From Bacteroidaceae bacterium (lineage in GTDB: Bacteria; Bacteroidota; Bacteroidia; Bacteroidales; Bacteroidaceae), in NCBI GenBank assembly GCA_017935785.1, contig JAGBGU010000016.1:1-64000 (forward strand): DNA of 64,000 nt. Direction: 5' to 3'. The position numbers and the translations under genes were made by a program. This document shows, piece after piece, positions 58,522 through 64,000 of this stretch. Position 1 is the first letter of the stretch; every line of letters starts with the position of its first letter. Below the pieces are notes generated by a model. The model was given only the letters and a program-made list of their open reading frames with translations. It searched no databases and had not been told where the DNA came from.

Positions 58522-60198
58522 ATGAAAAATGTACCTTCTTTTAATATGATGTTGCAGGATTCAATCCGCAAACATTGGGAATTACCCTCTTTGTCAGACT
58601 ACGGAATCAATACATTCCGGTATAAGGACGTTGCCCGTGTAATAGAAAAACTACATATTCTCTTTGAACAGAGCGGCATACAGAAGGGGGATAAGATTGC
58701 TATCTGCGGAAAGAACTCCTCACGCTGGGGAATGGCTTTCTTTTCAGTAGTTACCTACGGAGCTGTGGCAGTACCCATTCTGCACGAGTTCCATCCCAAT
58801 CAGGTACATGACATTGTCAATCACAGCGAGAGCAAGCTCTTCTTTGTGGGCGAGCGCGAGTATGCCAATCTTGATGCGGCAGCCATGCCGGGTCTTACAG
58901 GTATCATTGGCATAAACGACTATGAGATACTCTCCAGCAAGAACGACAATCTGGTTCAGGCACGCGAAAACCTGAACAAGCTCTTCGGAGAAAGATTCCC
59001 CAATACATTCCGCCCCCAGGATGTACAGTACCACCAGTGTGAGCCGGAAGAACTGGCCGTAATCAACTATACCAGCGGCACCACCAGCAACAGCAAGGGT
59101 GTAATGATACCCTATCGTGCGCTGTCCAGCAACATAGAGTTTGGCATTGGTGCCATCGGACATTTTGTAAAGCCCGGCGACCGTGTGCTCAGCATGCTCC
59201 CCATGGCCCATATGTACGGAATGGCATTCGAGTTCCTCTTTGAGTTCATCAGCGGAATGCACATCAATTTCCTTACCAAGATGGCCTCTCCCACCATCCT
59301 TCTCAAAGCACTTGCCGAGGTTAAGCCCGTCATCATCGTCATGGTGCCCCTCATTATGGAGAAGATTGTCAGAAAGTCCATCATGCCCAAGATTCAGGAC
59401 CCCAAGGTAAAGCTTCTCATGAAGATGCCTGTTATCGGAGACAGCATAAAGAAGAAGATACGCGAGGGGCTGACTTCAGCGCTGGGAGGCAATTTCTACG
59501 AGGTTATCATTGGAGGAGCAGCCCTCAATCAGGACGTGGAAACCCTGTTGCGCGACATTAAGTTCCCCTTCACCATCGGCTACGGAGCTACAGAGTGCGC
59601 CCCCATCATCACCTACAGCGACTTCAAGGAATCAGTGGCCACATCATGCGGTAAGGTGGTTGTAAACCAAGAACTTAAGATTGACAGTCCCGACCCCCAG
59701 AACATAGCGGGAGAAATCCTTACCCGCGGACTCAACGTAATGCTTGGATACTACAAGAACGAGGAAGCCACAGCCGCCACCCTTGACAGTGAAGGATGGT
59801 ACCACACAGGCGACCTGGGTGTGATGGACAAGGACGGCAATGTCTTTATCAAAGGCCGCAGCAAGAACATGCTGCTGGGAGCCAACGGACAGAACATCTA
59901 TCCCGAGGAGATTGAAGACAAGCTCTCCAACATGACCCTTGTACAAGAGTGCGTGGTCATTCAGAACAAACAGACCCATAAGCTCTACGGACTGGTATAT
60001 CCCGACCAGGAGCAGGTGACAAAGCTGGGACTCACCCCAGACGATGTAAAGGCCATTATGGAACAGAACCGCAAGGAGCTCAACCCCAACATCCCCAACT
60101 ATGCACAGCTCAGCGGCATAAAGGTAATGGACAAGGAGTTTGAAAAGACTCCCAAGAAGAGCATCAAGCGTTTCCTCTATATGGACACCGAAATCTAA
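58522..60198 (+). CDS. Long-chain acyl-CoA synthetase (AMP-forming)
   Basis: The roughly 558-residue adenylate-forming enzyme activates fatty acids to acyl-CoA. The P-loop INYTSGTTSNSKGV (about 175), the YGATECAP motif and GWYHTGDLG are present, and KGRSKNMLLGANGQNIYPEEIE carries the C-terminal hinge. The frame runs upstream to 58360 within yggS, but the ATG at 58522 is chosen because the promoter lies between. It is a stand-alone gene with a terminator. Confidence 0.93.
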   Translation: MKNVPSFNMMLQDSIRKHWELPSLSDYGINTFRYKDVARVIEKLHILFEQSGIQKGDKIAICGKNSSRWGMAFFSVVTYGAVAVPILHEFHPNQVHDIVNHSESKLFFVGEREYANLDAAAMPGLTGIIGINDYEILSSKNDNLVQARENLNKLFGERFPNTFRPQDVQYHQCEPEELAVINYTSGTTSNSKGVMIPYRALSSNIEFGIGAIGHFVKPGDRVLSMLPMAHMYGMAFEFLFEFISGMHINFLTKMASPTILLKALAEVKPVIIVMVPLIMEKIVRKSIMPKIQDPKVKLLMKMPVIGDSIKKKIREGLTSALGGNFYEVIIGGAALNQDVETLLRDIKFPFTIGYGATECAPIITYSDFKESVATSCGKVVVNQELKIDSPDPQNIAGEILTRGLNVMLGYYKNEEATAATLDSEGWYHTGDLGVMDKDGNVFIKGRSKNMLLGANGQNIYPEEIEDKLSNMTLVQECVVIQNKQTHKLYGLVYPDQEQVTKLGLTPDDVKAIMEQNRKELNPNIPNYAQLSGIKVMDKEFEKTPKKSIKRFLYMDTEI

Positions 60199-60233
60199 AA
60201 TTCTTCTTTCATAAACAACTATATTAAGCAGAA

Positions 60234-60276
60234 CACCGCACCCCAGCGCTTACAACTGAGGTGCGGTGCTTTTTTT
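60234..60276 (+). terminator. Terminator of acyl-CoA synthetase gene
   Basis: CACCGCACC and GGTGCGGTG pair around a 17-base loop, followed by a seven-T run after a C. It lies 36 bases after the stop codon. Confidence 0.9.
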
Positions 60277-60318
60277 GCCTTGGATTAGCCGGTTTCTCTG
60301 GTATTTCCAGAAAATCCC

Positions 60319-60891
60319 TTACCCGGCCAGACCTTCGTCATCATCCTCGCCGCTGGGAGGGGTATTGCCAGTGCCGCCAGTGTCAGGCACGTCAGGGGTT
60401 GGGGTTTCATCCTCAGCATTGTCCTCCTCGCCGGGCTTAATGGTGGCCTCTTCGTTCAGGCGCTCTTTTTCAGCCTTTCTTGCAGCAGCCTGAGCTTCGC
60501 GGGTTCCTACATACTCAAACACACAATCGTTGAGCAGGTCCTTGAACTCGTTGCTGGGCTCCCAGTGCACTTTTACCTGTTTAATCAGCCCAGTGCTGAA
60601 GCTCTCCGCATTGTCCGCGCCATTGCTGATGAGGGTTACCGAGAAGGCGCCAAGGTCGCCAAGCTGAACCTTATTGCCCAGGAGCAATTGCTCTCTGATA
60701 CAGGAAGTTAGCTCTGTGGTCACCGCCATGATGTCGCCCTTGCTATATTTGCTGGCATGACCCGCCATGTGGGCTGCCATCTTACCCAGGTCGAGCAGCT
60801 GATAGTACTGGGCAACGGGATAAGTTTTGTTCCCCTTTTCGGGAAATCCGGGTTTGGCCAGTCTGAGGGCCAATGAATAAGGTATTGCCAT
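60319..60891 (-). CDS. Second HU-like DNA-binding protein, GLAG tail
   Basis: The roughly 190-residue protein has an N-terminal HU-like fold: MAIPYSLALR start, VAQYYQLLDLGKMAAHMAGHASKYSKGDIMAV helices and GNKVQLGDLGAFSVTL strand, as in the Bacteroidales HU-family. A Lys/Arg/Glu linker leads to an acidic Thr/Pro/Asp tail ending EDDDEGLAG. The first HU-like protein ends in the same way. Start at 60891 (MAIPYS) is preferred over an ATG at 60900 and a TTG at 60915 by comparison with MAIKLK of the first gene. The iteron-like GTTAC region (61124-61357) lies upstream. Confidence 0.8.
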   Translation of the reverse strand: MAIPYSLALRLAKPGFPEKGNKTYPVAQYYQLLDLGKMAAHMAGHASKYSKGDIMAVTTELTSCIREQLLLGNKVQLGDLGAFSVTLISNGADNAESFSTGLIKQVKVHWEPSNEFKDLLNDCVFEYVGTREAQAAARKAEKERLNEEATIKPGEEDNAEDETPTPDVPDTGGTGNTPPSGEDDDEGLAG

Positions 60892-61123
60892 AATTTGCAT
60901 TGTCCCATTCCCCAAGATAAGCTTTTAGTTTGTCTGCCGGAGGTGGGGAACGGAACCAAGATTTACTCCGACAGGGGTTAAACAATTAATCATTGCAAAG
61001 ATATTAATTATTATTTCCCGTTTGTAAAATAAAATACTTTAAAGGGTTTTATACCTTGTAACAGACTGATTGTGTGTAAGAAAAAATATTTGTATTCTTT
61101 CTTTTGTACACTTCACATACAGC

Positions 61124-61155
61124 GTTACAAGGTTACAGTGTTACGGTGTTACACA
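61124..61155 (+). repeat. Four tandem 8-bp GTTAC iterons
   Basis: GTTACAAG, GTTACAGT, GTTACGGT and GTTACACA follow one another with a strict period of 8 bases. A further GTAAC is at 61058-61062. They lie 230-265 bases upstream of the second HU-like gene. The 60892-61464 gap is otherwise AT-rich and has no believable gene. Confidence 0.8.
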
Positions 61156-61333
61156 TGAATACAGTCTCTTTCTTACACTATTTGTTTTCAGATATGAATA
61201 TAATACAAAACAAATGTTTTGTTTCTTTTATATTAAAAAAGGATTTTTTGTTTTACATGTTAGCACTTGAATATATACACAAAAGATATGTATATATGAG
61301 TCTTGCTAAATGTATAAGGTTTGCTTACCCAGC

Positions 61334-61357
61334 GTAACGCTGTAACGTGTAACACCG
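61334..61357 (-). repeat. Inverted cluster of GTTAC iterons
   Basis: GTAAC (reverse complement of GTTAC) occurs at 61334, 61342 and 61349, spaced 8 and 7 bases. GTGTAACACCG (61347-61357) is the exact reverse complement of CGGTGTTACAC (61144-61154) in the first cluster. The two clusters therefore face each other across about 180 bases of AT-rich DNA that also holds ATATATAC...GTATATAT (61271-61297). Confidence 0.75.
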
Positions 61358-61464
61358 AATAAGCAAAACCTCTATATGGCAACACACAGGCAAGAATGTT
61401 TAGTTCATAGTTCGACAAAGTATTGTCGAGCTTGCAGAGAAACTTTGTCCGTTACCTATATGTT

Positions 61465-62994
61465 CTAGTATTCAAATTCTTCTAATCGGAAGAATTGTGT
61501 ACGACCGCCCGAAATTTGGACGTCTCTTATTACACCAGAAATATAAGAATGTACATCTTGGAGTTTTCTGATTTTTTCAAATTTTGCTTCTTTGTATGCA
61601 CTTTTCACTAAATCAAGAGTGAACTCATCTACATCATCTAGCATATCCATAAACATTGGCGCATCATTTATATGCTTATTCTCATATTCAATTTGCATTC
61701 CATAATGCACCACCAATCCTAAGTATATTGCCAAATATGCAAAATACGGGTGTAACAAATCCGTTTTATCATTTTCTAAGGCGAATGAAAACATATCCAT
61801 AAACCCATCTAAGATTTCTCTTTTTTCTATAGGCCTGAGGTTATCCCTTGAATCATATACCTGGTTATAGAATTTTTTCCATTCGTTTTCGATTTTATAA
61901 TTGCGAGCAAACCTTAATTTATCGGATTGTGATATTTTATAACTATTTATACTGAGTGTTATATGTGCCCTTAAAAATCCCAAATCTGCACTTTTTTCAT
62001 AATATGATAAAGCAAGTGGAAGTTCTTCTTCATGGTCAGTATCATTGCCTTCTTTGAATAATTGCTTACCTTCATAAAAATTCTTTAGCTTATAGTCTGT
62101 AGCATCTATAAGCATTGGTAAAATTTCTTCTTCTATAAGTTCTGCGCAACTATCTTCTTTTTTATATACAATCTCGCTTTCGATATAGCTAGATACGGGT
62201 TTTAAGATTTCTATTATATCATCAGAAATCTCATCCTCAATATAGTAACTAAGGTATTCATAAATATCTTTGCCAAGTTCCAGTTCATCCCAACTCCATT
62301 TTGTAATTTGGTCAGTTGCGTTGAGATTAGCAATATATTCAAAATATTTGTTCCAGGCAAGTATGGCGTTTTGCGGATTGAATGCTCTGGAATCCTCATC
62401 CATATATATTTTTCCTAATTCGGCATAACATCTTGCATCGAATTTTACTCCTTGCTTAAAATAGCTAATTGCAGACTTTATATCATTATATTCTTTATAT
62501 ATTTTTCCTATTTGCAAAAGAGCTTGGTGATACCCCAAACTTTCACTTTTCTTAAAACATGACAGTGCTTCATCTTTGTCAATAAACGTATCGTTTCTTC
62601 CCAAAAGACTGTCTAAACCCGCTTCAAAATATGACTTTGCCAAATTTTCTTCTTCTTCCTCCTCATCCGCATCATTATTGATAGTGGCTAATGGTTCGTT
62701 ATCAGGGATGCTGTTTATCAAATTTATGGCTTCGGTTGGGTCTATCTGGAAAAACTCTCGATTATTGTTTACGCGGCAACCTTTTTCTTCAAGAATTGAG
62801 TGAACCAATCTTTCCGCTAAGGCACAATTTTGAAATTCTCTTTTATAAATAACTATGTATGGCATAGCAACACCTGTGGCAGAAGAGAGTTCTTTTGCTC
62901 TTTCATCAGGGTGTTTGGTTGTCATGCCAATTTTTACAACTCCGTTCATTGCGGGGTTAACCATTACATACACGTAGCCTTTTGAATTTTCCAT
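61465..62994 (-). CDS. T5orf172 (GIY-YIG-like) protein with Sel1/TPR repeats
   Basis: The roughly 509-residue protein begins with a T5orf172 domain (MENSKGYVYVMVNPAMNGVVKIGMTTKHPDERA read in parts; about 1-100). This is a GIY-YIG relative found in phage and mobile-element proteins. Then follow an Asp/Glu run (DADEEEEEENLA) and Sel1/TPR-like helix pairs (ALSCFKKSESLGYHQALLQIGKIY; AISYFKQGVKFDARCYAELGKIY). The rest is helical with no recognised domain. The start at 62994 is chosen over 63021 because homologues begin just before GYVYV. The DNA is much more AT-rich than its neighbours, which suggests transfer. Role unknown; nucleic-acid binding or cleavage is the family-based guess. Confidence 0.78.
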   Translation of the reverse strand: MENSKGYVYVMVNPAMNGVVKIGMTTKHPDERAKELSSATGVAMPYIVIYKREFQNCALAERLVHSILEEKGCRVNNNREFFQIDPTEAINLINSIPDNEPLATINNDADEEEEEENLAKSYFEAGLDSLLGRNDTFIDKDEALSCFKKSESLGYHQALLQIGKIYKEYNDIKSAISYFKQGVKFDARCYAELGKIYMDEDSRAFNPQNAILAWNKYFEYIANLNATDQITKWSWDELELGKDIYEYLSYYIEDEISDDIIEILKPVSSYIESEIVYKKEDSCAELIEEEILPMLIDATDYKLKNFYEGKQLFKEGNDTDHEEELPLALSYYEKSADLGFLRAHITLSINSYKISQSDKLRFARNYKIENEWKKFYNQVYDSRDNLRPIEKREILDGFMDMFSFALENDKTDLLHPYFAYLAIYLGLVVHYGMQIEYENKHINDAPMFMDMLDDVDEFTLDLVKSAYKEAKFEKIRKLQDVHSYISGVIRDVQISGGRTQFFRLEEFEY

Positions 62995-63032
62995 AACATT
63001 TATAATTTTAAAGTATGACAAAAAAAATACAG

Positions 63033-63224
63033 TTTCCTACATACAAAAGAAGCGTGAACAATGACTTATCACATTCGGAGGCTGTAGGAAATGCCCATGA
63101 CACAAGATAAGTAAAGCCCACGCTATAGCGCGAGCATTCACCTTCTTTGTCTCTTGTGTCAAACGCTGATTCTTGAACTTCCTACATTCCCGAATCTAAA
63201 GACAAAAAGTTGAACGCCAACTTT
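63033..63224. other. Structured non-coding segment with alternative pairings
   Basis: TGTAGGAAA (63083-63091) can pair with TTTCCTACA (63033-63041) or, over eight bases, with TTCCTACA (63179-63186). The second choice is extended by ATTCGG (63073-63078) with CCGAAT (63190-63195). Inside lie GACACAAGA (63099-63107) with TCTTGTGTC (63152-63160) and the palindrome CGCTATAGCG (63121-63130). A separate AAAGTTG-aacgc-CAACTTT hairpin ends it (63206-63224). No frame of useful length is present. It occupies the 5' leader side of the T5orf172 gene and the upstream side of the gene at 63446. The rest of the 62995-63445 gap holds only the promoter listed next. Confidence 0.7.
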
Positions 63225-63368
63225 CGATTCAATAAAAATTTGGGTCGAGTAAACCTCAAACCCTCTGCAAATATACAAAATATTTTTTAATGATGGCGGA
63301 TGTTGGCCTGTATTTTGTTGTTTCATTATAAAGTAAAGTCTCAGAATGCTTAAAAAGCTAAAGATATA

Positions 63369-63399
63369 TTTGCAGAACCAAGAATTTACTATATTTTTG
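63369..63399 (+). promoter_or_regulatory. Promoter of the gene at the window end
   Basis: TTTG (63369-63372) and TATTTTTG (63392-63399) are 19 bases apart, 46 bases before the ATG at 63446. The -33 TTTG is itself the end of another TAnnTTTG-like string (63365-63372), so two overlapping promoters are possible. Confidence 0.6.
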
Positions 63400-63445
63400 T
63401 GCTTAAATATGCCACTGAACTAATGATGTGGCAAAAACAAATATT

Positions 63446-64000
63446 ATGGTAACTACACCACAAAATTTATTTTCTGGAGTTTCTGCTCCTACAATTGATA
63501 AACTTATAAGCTATGTGCCTGCAGAAAAAGCATGTATGTTCCTTGACTCATATCTAAAGGATAATAAGCTTAAAACAAAGCCTTTTGCAAATCTTGATGA
63601 CTGCGATGTGTACAACAATCGTTGCATCAACAATGCTTTCTATTACGCCATTGTTCAGATGGATGAAGAATATACGGAAGAAATAATCACCGACATGTTT
63701 AACGATGCATACATGATTGCTTTGCATGCGCTTCACACCATTAGGCCTGAAATACACCATAAAAGATACAAGCAAGTTGCCAAAAGAGGAGAACGCAGCC
63801 CAATGATGGCAGAAATGGTACTAGCCATGTCCATGCGGCTGATGAAGAGTTCTTCGCCTGAATCCATGAAGACACAAATGCTCATAAAGCTAATTGAAGA
63901 CGATTTGTCAGATGAAGCACTCGCATGCCTGCAGTTTTTCAGGAGCGGCCCTGTCTTTGACCAAGCTGAAATGCATATGGAGCTATTAAAATGTGCAACA
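63446..64000 (+). CDS. Unrecognised protein, 3' end cut by window
   Basis: ATG at 63446 opens a frame of 185 codons that is still open at base 64000. The visible protein starts MVTTPQNLFSGVSAPTIDKL and is helical, with several Met-rich stretches (MMAEMVLAMSMRLMKSS) and a Cys-containing CDVYNNRCINN. I recognise no domain. A good promoter precedes it. It is divergent from the T5orf172 gene across the structured segment and may share a regulator with it. Confidence 0.7.
   Translation, partial: MVTTPQNLFSGVSAPTIDKLISYVPAEKACMFLDSYLKDNKLKTKPFANLDDCDVYNNRCINNAFYYAIVQMDEEYTEEIITDMFNDAYMIALHALHTIRPEIHHKRYKQVAKRGERSPMMAEMVLAMSMRLMKSSSPESMKTQMLIKLIEDDLSDEALACLQFFRSGPVFDQAEMHMELLKCAT

Noticed and set aside
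61104-61337. 77-codon frame through the GTTAC region
   Set aside because: It spans the iteron arrays and AT-rich core, has no start context and encodes no recognisable protein.

Overview
The window looks like a chromosomal segment of a Bacteroidales bacterium, most likely Prevotellaceae (Prevotella/Segatella-like). The reasons are Bacteroidetes-type promoters (TTTG, about 19-20 bases, TAnnTTTG) in front of several genes, and families typical of the order: DUF5687 ABC permease, DUF5063, DUF4494, smalltalk micro-protein, VirE-N/DUF3987 protein, HU-like proteins with acidic tails, PPi-type phosphofructokinase and an AmgK-RapZ fusion. No rRNA, tRNA, CRISPR array or intact insertion sequence was seen.

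Layout. 1-860: the 3' end of a secreted protein and a 43-residue peptide gene. 1.1-11.5 kb (minus): ftsK, sialidase, lolA, trxB, an ABC permease/ATPase pair and alpha-L-rhamnosidase, so envelope/housekeeping genes with two glycan-degrading enzymes set among them. 11.6-23.2 kb (plus): DUF5063, RNase D-like exonuclease, RlmI-like methyltransferase, MFS nucleoside-type transporter, rsmE, a DUF4836-like protein, an AmgK-like kinase fused to a RapZ C-terminal domain, a MurU-like nucleotidyltransferase (peptidoglycan sugar recycling) and mfd. 23.2-29.1 kb: a GC-richer accessory islet (VirE-N/DUF3987 protein, two unrecognised genes, HU-like protein, smalltalk peptide) built around a remarkable dyad-symmetric intergenic region and followed by several repeat families. 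29.2-36.1 kb: patatin, nitroreductase, EFR1-type flavodoxin/ferredoxin, thioesterase and a large GH2 beta-galactosidase. 36.3-40.9 kb (minus): htpG and clpC. 41.2-48.3 kb (plus): FadL-like porin, a basic secreted protein, carB and fabI. 48.4-51.0 kb (minus): GH25 lysozyme and PPi-PFK. 51.2-60.2 kb (plus): small helical protein, PlsC-like acyltransferase, an amidase-like/golvesin protein, a small protein, YgiQ radical SAM, DUF4494, YggS and an acyl-CoA synthetase. 60.3-64.0 kb: a second HU-like gene, a GTTAC iteron-like region, an AT-rich T5orf172/Sel1 gene, a highly structured non-coding segment and the start of an unrecognised gene cut by the window end.

Most interesting: (i) two HU-like genes with the same C-terminal GLAG tail, each preceded by palindromic or iteron-like arrays round an AT-rich core; the first is a 130-base region with exact dyad symmetry at its ends and centre; (ii) a 190-base segment at 63.03-63.22 kb with mutually exclusive pairings, like a switching RNA or a structured repeat; (iii) the AmgK-RapZ fusion overlapping murU; (iv) a secreted protein in which an Amidase_3-type active site appears to be split by an inserted golvesin-like domain. 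All family assignments come from reading motifs, not from database searches.
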